DNA of 48,306 bases from Janthinobacterium sp. GW456P. Its GTDB lineage: Bacteria > Pseudomonadota > Gammaproteobacteria > Burkholderiales > Burkholderiaceae_D. The stretch is from NCBI RefSeq assembly GCF_002127655.1, contig NZ_NEHB01000016.1, positions 73,504 to 121,809 of the forward strand. Direction: 5' to 3'. The notes beneath the pieces are model-generated. The model searched no databases, was not told the origin of the DNA, and was given only the letters and a program-made list of their open reading frames with translations. Of this stretch, positions 24,218-34,290 are shown piece by piece (position 1 is the first letter of the stretch; each line of letters opens with the position of its first letter). Position numbers and translations under genes: made by a program.

Positions 24218-26911
24218 ATGGATCAATTCGCAAAAGAAACAATTCCTATTTCCCTCGAAGAAGAGATGCGCAAGAGCTACCTCGATTACGCCATGAGCGT
24301 GATCGTCGGTCGCGCCTTGCCCGATGCGCGCGATGGCTTGAAGCCAGTGCACCGCCGCGTCTTGTTCGCGATGCATGAAATGAATAACGTGTGGAACCGC
24401 CCTTACGTCAAGTGCGCCCGCGTGGTCGGCGAAACCATGGGTAAATACCATCCCCACGGCGATGCCTCGATCTACGACACCCTGGTGCGCATGGCGCAGG
24501 ATTTCTCGCTGCGCTACATGCTCGTCGATGGCCAGGGCAACTTCGGTTCCGTCGACGGCGACGGCGCCGCGGCGATGCGTTACACCGAGTGCCGCCTCGA
24601 CAAGATCGCCGGCGAGCTGCTGGCCGATATCGACAAGGACACCGTCGACTTCCAGCCCAACTACGACGGCAAGGAAAAGGAACCGACGGTCTTGCCGACG
24701 CGTATCCCGAACTTGCTGATCAATGGCTCGTCCGGTATCGCCGTCGGCATGGCGACGAACATCCCGCCACACAACATCACCGAAGTCATCGACGGCGCGC
24801 TGCACGTACTGCGCAACCCCGATTGCACGATCGATGAATTGATCGAGCTGATCCCGGCGCCGGACTTCCCGACGGCCGGCATCATCTATGGCGTGTCCGG
24901 CGTGCGCGACGGCTACCGCACGGGCCGCGGCCGCGTCGTCATGCGCGCCAAGACCCACTTCGAGGAATACGGCAAGGATGGCGGCCGCATCGCCATCATC
25001 GTCGACGAGCTGCCATTCCAGGTCAACAAGAAATCCTTGCTGGAGCGCATCGCTGAAAACGTGCGCGACAAGAAGCTCGACGGCATTTCCGACATCCGCG
25101 ACGAGTCCGACAAGTCGGGCATGCGCGTGGTGATCGAGCTGAAACGGGGCGAAGTGCCGGAAGTGGTGCTCAACAACCTGTACAAGCAGACCCAGTTGCA
25201 GGACACCTTCGGCATGAACATGGTAGCCCTGGTCGATGGTCAGCCCAAGCTGCTGAACCTCAAGCAGATGCTGCAATGCTTCCTGTCGCACCGCCGCGAA
25301 GTGGTCACGCGCCGCACCGTGTTCGAACTGCGCAAGGCGCGCGAACGCGGCCACGTGCTCGAAGGCCTGGCGGTCGCGCTGGCCAACATTGATGACTTCA
25401 TCGCCATCATCAAGGCCGCGCCGACGCCGCCGATCGCCAAGGTCGAACTGATGGCCAAGGCCTGGGATTCGTCCGTCGTGCGCGAAATGCTGGCCCGTAC
25501 GGGCGACGGCTCGACGCCGGGCGGCGTGGACGCCTACCGTCCGGAGAACCTGCCGAAGCACTACGGCATGCAGGCCGATGGCCTGTACAAGCTGTCGGAC
25601 GACCAGGCGCAGGAAATTCTGCAGATGCGCCTGCAGCGCCTGACCGGCCTGGAACAGGACAAGATCGTCAACGAGTACAAGGACGTGATGGAACATATCG
25701 CCGACTTGCTCGACATCCTGGCCAAGCCTGAACGCGTCACCGTCATCATCACCGATGAAATGACCCTGGCGAAGAACGAATACGGCGCCGGCAACAAGGA
25801 CGTGCGCCGCTCGCAGATCGAGCTCAACGCGACCGACCTCGAGACTGAAGATCTCATTACGCCGCAGGACATGGTCGTGACCCTGTCGCACACCGGCTAC
25901 ATGAAGGCGCAGCCGATCACCGAATACCGCGCGCAGAAGCGCGGCGGTCGCGGCAAGCAGGCGATGGCGACGAAAGAGGAAGACTGGATCGACCAGCTGT
26001 TCATCGCCAACACGCACGACTACATCCTGTGCTTCTCGGATCGTGGCCGCATGTACTGGCTGAAGGTGTGGGAAGTGCCGCAAGGCTCGCGCAATTCGCG
26101 CGGCAAGCCGATCGTCAACATGTTCCCGCTGCAGGACAACGAAAAGATCACCGTGATCCTGCCGCTGTCGGGCGAGAACCGCACGTTCCCGGAAGACCAT
26201 TACGTGTTCATGTCGACCAGCCTTGGCACCGTCAAGAAGACGCCGCTGAAGGACTTCAGCAATCCACGCAAGGCCGGCATCATCGCGGTCGACCTGGACG
26301 ACGGCGACTTCCTGATCGGCGCGGCGCTGACCGATGGCCAGCACGACGTGATGCTGTTCTCCGATTCGGGCAAGGCAGTGCGCTTCGACGAGAACGATGT
26401 GCGTCCGATGGGCCGTACGGCGCGCGGCGTGCGCGGCATGAACCTGGAAGAAGGCCAGCACGTGATCGCCCTGCTGGTGGCCGAGAACGAGCAGCAGTCG
26501 GTGCTGACGGCCACGGAAAACGGTTACGGCAAGCGTACGCCGATTCTTGAATACACGCGCCATGGCCGTGGCACGAAAGGCATGATCGCCATCCAGACCA
26601 GCGAGCGCAACGGTAAAGTGGTTGCCGCGACCCTGGTCGATACCAGCGATGAAATCATGCTGATCACCACCGGCGGCGTCCTGATCCGCACGCGCGTGTC
26701 GGAAATCCGCGAGATGGGCCGCGCGACGCAGGGCGTGACCCTGATCGCCGTGGAAGACGGCACCAAGCTGTCCGGCCTGCAGCGCGTGGTGGAAACGGAT
26801 ATCGACGAAGTCGAGCTGACGACGGAGGCGGGCACGGAAGCCGCGCCGGCGCCGGCCGAACCCGCCGATCCGGCGGCTGCCGACAGTGTCGATCCGGCCC
26901 AGCCGGAGTAA
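24218..26911 (+). CDS. gyrA: DNA gyrase subunit A
   Basis: The 897-residue product is the breakage-reunion subunit of gyrase, which with GyrB supercoils DNA. The N-terminal winged-helix domain has the catalytic Tyr122 in AAMRYTE. The quinolone-determining region reads [11 protein letters not shown], so residue 83 (E. coli numbering) is alanine, not serine, and Asp87 is retained. The GyrA-box lies in [10 protein letters not shown] near residue 570, followed by the six-bladed C-terminal pinwheel that wraps DNA. The last ~30 residues are acidic and alanine/proline-rich. It begins a long plus-strand series and ends with its own hairpin terminator. Confidence 0.97.
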   Translation: MDQFAKETIPISLEEEMRKSYLDYAMSVIVGRALPDARDGLKPVHRRVLFAMHEMNNVWNRPYVKCARVVGETMGKYHPHGDASIYDTLVRMAQDFSLRYMLVDGQGNFGSVDGDGAAAMRYTECRLDKIAGELLADIDKDTVDFQPNYDGKEKEPTVLPTRIPNLLINGSSGIAVGMATNIPPHNITEVIDGALHVLRNPDCTIDELIELIPAPDFPTAGIIYGVSGVRDGYRTGRGRVVMRAKTHFEEYGKDGGRIAIIVDELPFQVNKKSLLERIAENVRDKKLDGISDIRDESDKSGMRVVIELKRGEVPEVVLNNLYKQTQLQDTFGMNMVALVDGQPKLLNLKQMLQCFLSHRREVVTRRTVFELRKARERGHVLEGLAVALANIDDFIAIIKAAPTPPIAKVELMAKAWDSSVVREMLARTGDGSTPGGVDAYRPENLPKHYGMQADGLYKLSDDQAQEILQMRLQRLTGLEQDKIVNEYKDVMEHIADLLDILAKPERVTVIITDEMTLAKNEYGAGNKDVRRSQIELNATDLETEDLITPQDMVVTLSHTGYMKAQPITEYRAQKRGGRGKQAMATKEEDWIDQLFIANTHDYILCFSDRGRMYWLKVWEVPQGSRNSRGKPIVNMFPLQDNEKITVILPLSGENRTFPEDHYVFMSTSLGTVKKTPLKDFSNPRKAGIIAVDLDDGDFLIGAALTDGQHDVMLFSDSGKAVRFDENDVRPMGRTARGVRGMNLEEGQHVIALLVAENEQQSVLTATENGYGKRTPILEYTRHGRGTKGMIAIQTSERNGKVVAATLVDTSDEIMLITTGGVLIRTRVSEIREMGRATQGVTLIAVEDGTKLSGLQRVVETDIDEVELTTEAGTEAAPAPAEPADPAAADSVDPAQPE

Positions 26912-26916
26912 GATGA

Positions 26917-26942
26917 TTGGGGCTCTTTCGGGAGCCCCAATT
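26917..26942 (+). terminator. Hairpin after gyrA
   Basis: A nine-base perfect stem TTGGGGCTC/GAGCCCCAA with a six-base loop follows the gyrA stop by six bases. The T-run is weak (AATTGC), so termination may be partial. Confidence 0.65.
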
Positions 26943-26983
26943 GCTATTGGCGCGCCTTTTCGTGGTGCCGCCAGCAGAATTTC

Positions 26984-27018
26984 GTAGGTCGGCTTAGCCC
27001 GTCGGGCGTAAGCCGACA
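26984..27018. repeat. REP-like imperfect palindrome between gyrA and DUF2059 gene
   Basis: GTAGGTCGGCTTAGCCCGTC followed by GGGCGTAAGCCGACA forms an imperfect palindrome. It belongs to the same sequence family as the copies at 29933-30050. Confidence 0.6.
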
Positions 27019-27065
27019 TGCAGCCGGCAGTGCCCTTTTACCAGTCATTCACCATCCCGCATGCC

Positions 27066-27650
27066 ATGAGAAAAATCGTCGCCACCTTCTTCGCCGCGTT
27101 CTCGCTGGCCTTCCTCGCGAGCCTGCCGGCCCTGGCCCAGAGCACGCAAGCCACGCCCGCCCGCCAGGCGGCGCCCAGCCCCGCCATGAAAGTGGCGGTG
27201 CGGCGCATGCTCGACGCGATGCAGTTCCCGCAACTGACGCGCAGCATCTTCGACCAGATGCTGCAATCGGTGCCGGCCATGATCCGCCAGTCGGCACAGC
27301 AGCAAATCAACAGCAATCCGAAACTGGACGAGCAGCGCAAGGCGCGCGCGCTGGCCAGCGCCGAGGAAGAAATTCCCCTGGCCATCGCCACCTTGACGCA
27401 GGTACTGGCCGACCCGACCCTGATCGATGAGCTGGGCGACGAAATGGTGCCCCTGTACGCGCGTTTTTACACGGTGCAGGAAGTCGAGCAGCTGACGGCC
27501 TTCTACAAGACGCCGCTGGGCCGCAAGATGCTGGCCACCATGCCGCAGCTGTCGGCCGAATCGATGGCCATCAGCCAGCGCGTGCTGATCCCCCGCGTGA
27601 ACGCCGTGCTCGACCAGGTCATGCGGGCGGCCACGCAGTCGCCCCAATAA
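27066..27650 (+). CDS. Secreted DUF2059 protein
   Basis: This 194-residue protein has a signal peptide (FFAAFSLAFLASLPALAQ, cleavage near residue 25) and a helical DUF2059 domain with RRMLDAMQFPQLTRSIFDQM near the start and FYTVQEVEQLTAFYKTPLGR near residue 140. The domain is periplasmic and its function is not established. The ATG at 27066 is preferred because it gives the signal peptide a basic N-terminus (MRKI). The gene lies between gyrA and serC, a position conserved in Burkholderiales. Confidence 0.85.
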   Translation: MRKIVATFFAAFSLAFLASLPALAQSTQATPARQAAPSPAMKVAVRRMLDAMQFPQLTRSIFDQMLQSVPAMIRQSAQQQINSNPKLDEQRKARALASAEEEIPLAIATLTQVLADPTLIDELGDEMVPLYARFYTVQEVEQLTAFYKTPLGRKMLATMPQLSAESMAISQRVLIPRVNAVLDQVMRAATQSPQ

Positions 27651-27674
27651 TTTCATTTCACTAAGGACCGTATC

Positions 27675-28766
27675 GTGACCCATATCTACAACTTCTCCGC
27701 CGGCCCCGCCGTCCTGCCCAAGGAAGTGCTGGCGCAAGCGGCCGCCGAGATGCAGGACTGGCATGGCAGCGGCATGTCGGTGATGGAAATGAGCCACCGT
27801 GGTCCCGAATTCATCTCCATCTACAAGCAGGCCGTGGCCGACTTGCGCGAGCTGCTGGCCGTGCCCGAGAACTACAAGATACTGTTCCTGCAGGGCGGTG
27901 GTCTGGGCGAGAACGCCATCATCCCGATGAACCTGGTGGGCCTGGCCGCGCAGCAGCCGGCCACCGTGGACTTCGTGCACACGGGTTCGTGGTCGGGCAA
28001 GTCGATCCAGGAAGCGGCCAAGTATGCCAACGTCAACGTGGCCGCCTCGTCGAAGGCGACCCGTTTCACGGGCGTGCCGCCCGTCGCCGAATGGAAGCTG
28101 ACGCCAGGCGCGGCCTACCTGCACATCTGCACCAATGAAACCATCGACGGCGTGGAATTCCAGCAGACGCCGAACGTGCCGGCAGGTACCACCATCGTGG
28201 CCGACATGTCCTCGCACATTTTGTCGCGCGTGATCGACGTGTCGCAATATGGCGTCATCTTCGGCGGCGCGCAGAAAAATATCGGCCCGGCCGGCCTGAC
28301 CCTGGTCATCGTGCGCGAAGACTTGCTGGGCAAGGCGCTGCCGATCTGCCCGTCGGCTTTCGACTGGACCATCGTGGCCGAACATGAGTCGATGTACAAC
28401 ACGCCGCCCACCTACGGCATCTATATCGCCGGCCTGGTTTTCCAGTGGCTCAAACGCCAGGGTGGCGTTGCAGCCATGGAACAGCGTAATATTGAGAAAG
28501 CGGCGCTGCTGTACGCGGCGCTCGATGCGGACGACTTCTACCAGAACCGGGTCGATCCCGCCTACCGCTCGCGCATGACCATCCCGTTCTATCTGCGCGA
28601 TGAAAGTCTGAACGACGCATTCCTGGCCGGCGCCAAGCAGCGCGGCCTGCTGCAACTGAAGGGCCACAAGTCCGTCGGCGGCATGCGTGCATCGATCTAT
28701 AACGCGATGCCGATCGAGGGCGTGCAAGCCCTGGTCGATTATCTGAACGAGTTTGCCGGACGCTGA
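27675..28766 (+). CDS. serC: Phosphoserine aminotransferase
   Basis: The 363-residue PLP enzyme converts 3-phosphohydroxypyruvate to phosphoserine, and in many bacteria also acts in pyridoxal phosphate synthesis. The N-terminus [16 protein letters not shown] is a signature. The PLP lysine lies in [12 protein letters not shown] near residue 198, and the C-terminus has [16 protein letters not shown]. Translation begins at GTG 27675, with AAGGA seven bases upstream. It heads the amino acid synthesis group serC-pheA-hisC-tyrA-aroA. Confidence 0.95.
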   Translation: MTHIYNFSAGPAVLPKEVLAQAAAEMQDWHGSGMSVMEMSHRGPEFISIYKQAVADLRELLAVPENYKILFLQGGGLGENAIIPMNLVGLAAQQPATVDFVHTGSWSGKSIQEAAKYANVNVAASSKATRFTGVPPVAEWKLTPGAAYLHICTNETIDGVEFQQTPNVPAGTTIVADMSSHILSRVIDVSQYGVIFGGAQKNIGPAGLTLVIVREDLLGKALPICPSAFDWTIVAEHESMYNTPPTYGIYIAGLVFQWLKRQGGVAAMEQRNIEKAALLYAALDADDFYQNRVDPAYRSRMTIPFYLRDESLNDAFLAGAKQRGLLQLKGHKSVGGMRASIYNAMPIEGVQALVDYLNEFAGR

Positions 28767-28848
28767 GTCGCTTAACCGACCGCGCCGGCCCGCCGCCGGC
28801 GCAGGCCGCGTGGCCATGATTGAAGTACAGCTGACGAAACAAACCACC

Positions 28849-29919
28849 ATGACCGATAAATTGAAACCGCTGCGCGAACAGATCGATGCGATCGACGCGC
28901 AAATCCTCGAACTGCTGAACCGCCGCGCGCAAATCGCCCAGCAGGTGGGCCACGTGAAGGCCGAGACGCAGGCGCCCGTGTTCCGCCCCGAGCGCGAAGC
29001 GCAGGTGCTGCGCGGCGTGGCCGAGCGCAATCCCGGCCCCATGGGCGACCGCGAAGTGCAGACCATCTTCCGCGAAATCATGTCCTCCTGCCGTTCGCTG
29101 GAAAAGCGCGTGACCGTGGCGTATCTGGGCCCGGCCGGTACCTTCAGCGAACAGGCCGTGTATCAGCAGTTCGGCAGCGCCGTCGAAGGCTTGCCGTGCG
29201 CGTCCATCGATGAAGTATTCCGTTCCGCCGAGGCGGGCACGGCGGACTTTGGCGTCGTGCCGATCGAAAATTCCTCGGAAGGCGCCGTCAACCGCACGCT
29301 CGACATGATGCTGCAGACCAGTCTCATCATCAGCGGCGAAGTCGCCATTGCCGTGCACCACAGCCTGATGACGAAGAGCGGCAACATGGATGGCGTCACG
29401 TCCATCTGCGCCCATTCGCAGGCGCTGGCGCAGTGCCAGGTCTGGCTGAACCAGAACTACCCGCATATCGAGCGCCGCGCCGTGGCCTCGAATGCCGAGG
29501 CGGCCCGCATGGCTGGCGAAGACGGCACGGTGGCGGCGATTGCCAGCGAACTGGCAGGCGCGCAGTACAAGCTGGGCGTGGTCAAGGGCCATATCCAGGA
29601 CGACCCGCACAACCGCACGCGCTTTGCCGTCGTGGGTACCTTGCAGACGGCGCCGTCGGGCAAGGACCAGACCTCGCTGGTGCTGGCCGTGCCGAACAAG
29701 GCGGGCGCCGTGTACCAGCTGCTGGCACCGCTGGCCAAGCACGGCGTGTCGATGACGCGCTTCGAGTCGCGCCCGGCGCGCATGGGCAGCTGGGAGTATT
29801 ATTTCTATGTCGACGTGGAGGGCCACGTGCACGACGCGGCCGTCGCCCAGGCGCTGGCCGAGCTGCAGAGCAATGCGGCGTTTTTCAAGGTGCTGGGGTC
29901 GTATCCGGTCAGTCTGTGA
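28849..29919 (+). CDS. pheA: Bifunctional chorismate mutase/prephenate dehydratase (P-protein)
   Basis: This 356-residue enzyme takes chorismate to prephenate and on to phenylpyruvate. The AroQ-type mutase covers residues ~1-90 (LREQIDAIDAQILELLNRRA). The dehydratase domain (VAYLGPAGTFSEQAV near residue 90) contains the catalytic NRTRFAVVG near residue 260. A C-terminal ACT domain has the ESRP motif (TRFESRPARMGSWEYYFYVD), which senses phenylalanine. ATG 28849 matches the family N-terminus; an in-frame ATG at 28816 is possible. Confidence 0.95.
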   Translation: MTDKLKPLREQIDAIDAQILELLNRRAQIAQQVGHVKAETQAPVFRPEREAQVLRGVAERNPGPMGDREVQTIFREIMSSCRSLEKRVTVAYLGPAGTFSEQAVYQQFGSAVEGLPCASIDEVFRSAEAGTADFGVVPIENSSEGAVNRTLDMMLQTSLIISGEVAIAVHHSLMTKSGNMDGVTSICAHSQALAQCQVWLNQNYPHIERRAVASNAEAARMAGEDGTVAAIASELAGAQYKLGVVKGHIQDDPHNRTRFAVVGTLQTAPSGKDQTSLVLAVPNKAGAVYQLLAPLAKHGVSMTRFESRPARMGSWEYYFYVDVEGHVHDAAVAQALAELQSNAAFFKVLGSYPVSL

Positions 29920-29932
29920 CGTCGTTGACTGG

Positions 29933-30050
29933 TGTCGGATTACGCTGCGCTCATCCGACCTACGGTAAGCTGTAGCTTGGGTTAGCGAAGCGTAACCCAA
30001 CAAACAACCATGGTAAGCCGTAGCTTGGGTTAGTGCAGCGTAACCCAACA
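29933..30050. repeat. Three REP-like palindromic repeats between pheA and hisC
   Basis: One inverted unit (29933-29965, TGTCGGATTACGCTGCGCTC onward) is followed by two direct copies of GGTAAGCNGTAGCTTGGGTT onward at 29964-30002 and 30012-30050, 48 bases apart. Each unit can fold through TTGGGTTA/TAACCCAA. The two direct copies differ at only a few bases. They are extragenic palindromes that could act in mRNA stability or attenuation within the pheA-hisC gap. Confidence 0.75.
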
Positions 30051-30092
30051 ACAGCCACCAGCCTAATCATTCACCAACTTTTAAAGAACACC

Positions 30093-31199
30093 ATGTCTAA
30101 AAATATCGGTCCAGAATACGTCCGCGCCATCGCCCCTTACCAGAGCGGCAAACCGATCGCGGAAGTCGCGCGCGAATTCGGCCTCGACGAGGCAGCCATC
30201 GTCAAGCTGGCGTCGAATGAAAACCCGTACGGCATGCCGGCATCGGCGAAGCAGGCGATGATCGCCGCCATTGATGACCTGGGCCGCTACCCGGACGCCA
30301 ACGGCTTCGACTTGAAAGCCGTGCTGTCGAAGCGCTACGACGTGCCGGCAGACTGGATCACCCTGGGCAACGGCAGCAACGACATCCTGGAAATCGCCGC
30401 GCACGCCTTCGTGCAGCATGGCCAATCCGTCGTCTACTCGCAGTACTCGTTCGCCGTGTACGCGCTGGCCACGCAAGGCCTGGGCGCGCGCCACATCGTC
30501 GTGCCGGCACAAGCCTACGGCCATGACCTCGACGCCATGGCTGCGGCGATTGCCGACGACACGCGTCTGGTCTTCATCGCCAACCCGAACAACCCGACCG
30601 GCACCTTCCTGTCGGCGGCGCAGCTCGAAGCGTTCCTGCAAAAAGTGCCGGCGCATGTCGTCGTCGTGCTCGACGAAGCCTACAACGAATTCCTGTCGGC
30701 CGACGACCAGTACGAGTCGACGGCCTGGGTGCGCCAGTATCCGAACCTGGTGGTGTCGCGCACCCTGTCGAAGGCGTACGGCCTGGCCGGCTTGCGCATC
30801 GGCTTTGCCATCGCCCAGCCGGTGCTGACGGACCTGATGAACCGCATCCGCCAGCCGTTCAACGTCAATTCGCTGGCGCAGGCCGCCGCGATCGCCGCTT
30901 TGAACGACAAGGCATTCCTCGAGCAAAGCGCGCGCAACAACGCGGCCGGCTACCAGCAATTTACGGAAGCGTTTACGCAACTGGGCCTCGAGTACGTGCC
31001 ATCGCACGGCAATTTCGTGCTGGTGAAAGTGGGCGACGATGATGAAGCCGGCGCGCGCGTCAACCTGGCATTGCTCAAGCAGGGCGTCATCGTGCGCCCC
31101 GTCGGCAGCTATGGCTTGCCGCAATGGCTGCGCATCTCCATCGGCCTGCCGCAGGAAAACGCCATCCTCATCGCCGCGCTGACGAAAGCGCTGGCCTGA
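30093..31199 (+). CDS. hisC: Histidinol-phosphate/aromatic aminotransferase
   Basis: The 368-residue product is a class I/II PLP aminotransferase of the HisC type. It has KLASNENPYGMPASA near residue 35, FIANPNNPTGTFL near residue 160, the DEAYNEF motif, and the PLP lysine in SRTLSKAYGLAGLRIG near residue 225. The same family makes histidine and can transaminate phenylpyruvate and hydroxyphenylpyruvate. Lying between pheA and tyrA, away from a his operon, it probably serves aromatic amino acid synthesis as well or instead. That is inference from context. The ATG at 30093 matches the family start. Confidence 0.92.
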   Translation: MSKNIGPEYVRAIAPYQSGKPIAEVAREFGLDEAAIVKLASNENPYGMPASAKQAMIAAIDDLGRYPDANGFDLKAVLSKRYDVPADWITLGNGSNDILEIAAHAFVQHGQSVVYSQYSFAVYALATQGLGARHIVVPAQAYGHDLDAMAAAIADDTRLVFIANPNNPTGTFLSAAQLEAFLQKVPAHVVVVLDEAYNEFLSADDQYESTAWVRQYPNLVVSRTLSKAYGLAGLRIGFAIAQPVLTDLMNRIRQPFNVNSLAQAAAIAALNDKAFLEQSARNNAAGYQQFTEAFTQLGLEYVPSHGNFVLVKVGDDDEAGARVNLALLKQGVIVRPVGSYGLPQWLRISIGLPQENAILIAALTKALA

Positions 31200-31203
31200 C
31201 GAT

Positions 31204-32112
31204 ATGATGACGCCTGCACTGAACAAGATCGTTATCTTTGGCGTGGGCCTGATCGGCGGTTCGTTCGCGCGCGCCTTGAAATATGCGGGCGCGGTCGGCA
31301 CGGTGGTCGGCATGGGCCGCTCGCCGGCCTCGATGGCGCGCGCTTTGGCGCTGGGCATCATCGACGAGGTCGGCGGCGACATGGCGCAAGCCTTGCTTGG
31401 CGCCGACCTGGTGCTGCTGGCCGCGCCCGTGGCGCAGACGGGTGCCATCCTGGCGTCCATCGCGCCGCACCTGCGGCCCGGTACCGTCGTCACCGACGCG
31501 GGCAGCACGAAAAGCGACGTGGTGGCGGCCGCGCGCGCGGCGCTCGGTGCCAAAGTGGCGCAATTCGTGCCCGGCCACCCGATCGCGGGACGCGAGACGA
31601 ACGGCCCCGATGCGGCCATCATCGATCTGTATCAAGGCAAGAAAGTGGTGCTCACGCCGCTGGCGGAAAACGCCGCGGCGGACGTCGAACGCGTGGCGGC
31701 CGCGTGGCGCGCCTGCGGCGCCATCCTGCACACCTTGAGCCCCGAAGAACATGACAAGGTGTTTGCCGCCGTCAGCCATCTGCCGCATCTGCTGGCTTTT
31801 GCGCTGGTCGACGACATCGCCAACAAACCGCACGCGGGCCTGCTGTTCCAATACGCGGCCAGCGGCTTTCGCGACTTTACGCGCATCGCCGGCTCATCGC
31901 CGGAAATGTGGCGCGACATCAGCCTGGCCAACCAGCCGGCGCTGCTGCATGAACTGGACGCCTACCTGGCGCAGTTGACGACCTTGCGCGCCCACTTGGC
32001 CGCGCACGACGGCGCCGCCATCGAGGGCGTGTATGCGAACGCCCAGCACGCGCGCCAGCAATGGATCGAGGCGATTGAAACGGCGGAAGTGCCGGCCGCG
32101 CCCACACGATAA
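31204..32112 (+). CDS. tyrA: Prephenate dehydrogenase
   Basis: The 302-residue NAD(P)-dependent enzyme oxidises prephenate (or arogenate) to the tyrosine precursor. A Rossmann motif FGVGLIGGSFARALK begins near residue 12, and the catalytic histidine lies in FVPGHPIAGRE near residue 125. No fused mutase or ACT domain is present, so mutase activity comes from PheA. It starts four bases after hisC and 18 bases before aroA, so they are one operon. Confidence 0.93.
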   Translation: MMTPALNKIVIFGVGLIGGSFARALKYAGAVGTVVGMGRSPASMARALALGIIDEVGGDMAQALLGADLVLLAAPVAQTGAILASIAPHLRPGTVVTDAGSTKSDVVAAARAALGAKVAQFVPGHPIAGRETNGPDAAIIDLYQGKKVVLTPLAENAAADVERVAAAWRACGAILHTLSPEEHDKVFAAVSHLPHLLAFALVDDIANKPHAGLLFQYAASGFRDFTRIAGSSPEMWRDISLANQPALLHELDAYLAQLTTLRAHLAAHDGAAIEGVYANAQHARQQWIEAIETAEVPAAPTR

Positions 32113-32130
32113 ATACTCAAGGATTCCAGC

Positions 32131-33486
32131 ATGACCCAGACCAAGCACTACCCCCACCATATCGATCTGAAGCCGGTGATGCACGCCGAAGGCACGGTGC
32201 GCTTGCCCGGCTCGAAAAGCATTTCCAACCGCGTGCTGCTGCTGGCCGCGCTGTCCAAGGGCACGACGAAAATCATCGACCTGCTCGCCTCCGACGACAC
32301 CTTCGTCATGCTGACGGCATTGACGTCGCTGGGCGTCAAATGGACGCAGGATGAATTGACGGGCGACCCGGCCACGGCTCACCAGGTGCACCATGTGGAA
32401 GGCTGCGGCGGCGTCTTCCCGCACCACGCGGCGGACCTGTTCATGGGGAACGCCGGCACGGCGATCCGCCCGCTGACGGCGGCGCTGGCCGTGATCGGCG
32501 GCGACTACACGCTGCACGGCGTGTCGCGCATGCACGAGCGCCCCATCGGCGACCTGGTCGACGCGCTGAACGCCGTCGGCACGCAGATCGAGTACACGGG
32601 CGAGCAGGGCTTCCCGCCGCTGCGCATCCGCCGCGGCCACATCCACGCGCAGCGCATTGCCGTGCGCGGCAATGTATCGAGCCAGTTCCTCACGGCCTTG
32701 CTGATGGTGGCGCCGCTGATGGCGCGCGACCATGCGGTCACCATCGATGTCACGGGCGAGCTGATCTCGAAGCCGTATATCGAAATCACCCTGAACCTGA
32801 TGCGCCGCTTCGGCGTGACGGTCGAGCATGACGGCTGGCAGTCGTTTACCGTGCAGCCGGGCCAGCAGTATCAAAGCCCGGGCACGATCCACGTGGAAGG
32901 CGATGCCTCGTCGGCGTCGTATTTCCTGGCGGCCGGCGCCATCGGCGGCGGTCCCGTGCGCGTGGAAGGCGTGGGGCGCGACAGCATCCAGGGCGACGTG
33001 CGTTTCGTCGAAGCCTTGCAGCAGATGGGCGCGACCATCACCATGGGCGAGAACTGGATCGAGGCGCGCTCGAACGGCGTCTTGACGGCCGTCGACATGG
33101 ACTTTAACCATATTCCCGACGCGGCCATGACGATTGCCGTGGCCGCCCTGTACGCGGACGGCACCTCGACCTTGCGCAATATCGCCAGCTGGCGGGTGAA
33201 GGAAACGGACCGCCTGGCCGCCATGGCGACGGAATTGCGTAAACTCGGCGCCGAAGTGGAAGAGGGAGCCGACTACCTGCGCGTGACGCCGCCGGCCGAA
33301 ATCCTGGCGGCGACCATCGACACGTATGACGACCACCGCATGGCCATGTGCTTCTCGCTCGCCTCGCTCGATGGCGCCGCGCGCCGCGGCAACGAAATGC
33401 GCATCAACGACCCGAAATGCGTGGCCAAGACCTTCCCCGAGTATTTCGCCGCCTTCGCGGGGATTGCCAAGGACACCTTGATTTAA
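32131..33486 (+). CDS. aroA: 3-phosphoshikimate 1-carboxyvinyltransferase (EPSP synthase)
   Basis: The 451-residue enzyme adds the enolpyruvyl group to shikimate-3-phosphate. It has [18 protein letters not shown] near residue 25, the [10 protein letters not shown] motif near residue 108 (class I type, as in glyphosate-sensitive enzymes), and the C-terminal [19 protein letters not shown] near residue 355. Length is slightly above E. coli AroA (427). It is tightly spaced between tyrA and cmk. Confidence 0.96.
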   Translation: MTQTKHYPHHIDLKPVMHAEGTVRLPGSKSISNRVLLLAALSKGTTKIIDLLASDDTFVMLTALTSLGVKWTQDELTGDPATAHQVHHVEGCGGVFPHHAADLFMGNAGTAIRPLTAALAVIGGDYTLHGVSRMHERPIGDLVDALNAVGTQIEYTGEQGFPPLRIRRGHIHAQRIAVRGNVSSQFLTALLMVAPLMARDHAVTIDVTGELISKPYIEITLNLMRRFGVTVEHDGWQSFTVQPGQQYQSPGTIHVEGDASSASYFLAAGAIGGGPVRVEGVGRDSIQGDVRFVEALQQMGATITMGENWIEARSNGVLTAVDMDFNHIPDAAMTIAVAALYADGTSTLRNIASWRVKETDRLAAMATELRKLGAEVEEGADYLRVTPPAEILAATIDTYDDHRMAMCFSLASLDGAARRGNEMRINDPKCVAKTFPEYFAAFAGIAKDTLI

Positions 33487-33502
33487 TTGATTGTTTAAAA
33501 CT

Positions 33503-34171
33503 ATGCCAACTTCCAACATCCCAGTCATCGCCATCGACGGCCCCACCGCTTCCGGCAAGGGCACGGTGGCGCACCGCGTGGCCGACAAGCTGGGCTTTCA
33601 TTACCTGGACTCGGGCGCGCTGTACCGCCTGACGGCCTTGAGCGCGCTGCGCCGCGGCACGGACTTGCGCGACGAGCACGCGCTGGCCAAGCTGGCCGAG
33701 CACTTGCCTTGCCACTTCGCCAATGGCGAGATCCTGCTGGCGCAGGAAAACGTCACCGAGCAGATCCGTGCCGAAGAGGTGGGCAATACGGCGTCGAAAA
33801 TTGCCGTATTGCCAACGGTGCGCCATGCCCTGGTCAGCTTGCAGCTGGGCTTTCGCAAGACGCCGGGCCTGGTGGCCGACGGACGCGACATGGGTACGGT
33901 GATCTTCCCGCACGCCCCCTTGAAGGTGTTCCTGACGGCCAGCGTCGAGGCGCGCGCGCAACGGCGCTACAAGCAATTGATAGACAAGGGTTTTTCTGCT
34001 AATATGGAAGACCTTCTGATGGATTTGCAGACGCGGGACGAACGTGATACTCACCGTGCGATTGCGCCGCTGGTCCCCGCGGAAGGGGCGCATGTCCTCG
34101 ATACGTCGGAAATGACGGCAGATGATGCCGTTGAAACCGTGTTGAAATGGTATGCAGCTGCAGCAAAATAG
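33503..34171 (+). CDS. cmk: Cytidylate kinase
   Basis: The 222-residue enzyme phosphorylates CMP and dCMP. The P-loop is [20 protein letters not shown] near residue 11. The CMP-binding insert covers residues ~60-100, and the [18 protein letters not shown] motif is typical. The C-terminus [16 protein letters not shown] fits the family. ATG 33503 is chosen over an in-frame TTG. The aroA-cmk-rpsA order is widely conserved in proteobacteria. Confidence 0.95.
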   Translation: MPTSNIPVIAIDGPTASGKGTVAHRVADKLGFHYLDSGALYRLTALSALRRGTDLRDEHALAKLAEHLPCHFANGEILLAQENVTEQIRAEEVGNTASKIAVLPTVRHALVSLQLGFRKTPGLVADGRDMGTVIFPHAPLKVFLTASVEARAQRRYKQLIDKGFSANMEDLLMDLQTRDERDTHRAIAPLVPAEGAHVLDTSEMTADDAVETVLKWYAAAAK

Positions 34172-34290
34172 TGTGATTTCTATGCTATGTGGTGCCCGTT
34201 GACGGCTCCTGGCCTGTCCGGGTGTGTCAAAAACCTAACCCAGTTTAAGTCGCATCGTGCGATCTCTGCTGGATAACCTGTGTGAACCCT

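Noticed and set aside
24203..27019. A 938-codon open frame antisense to gyrA
   Set aside because: It is the shadow of a high-GC gene on the opposite strand; its translation is rich in arginine, histidine and alanine and has no protein family features, while GyrA is unmistakable.
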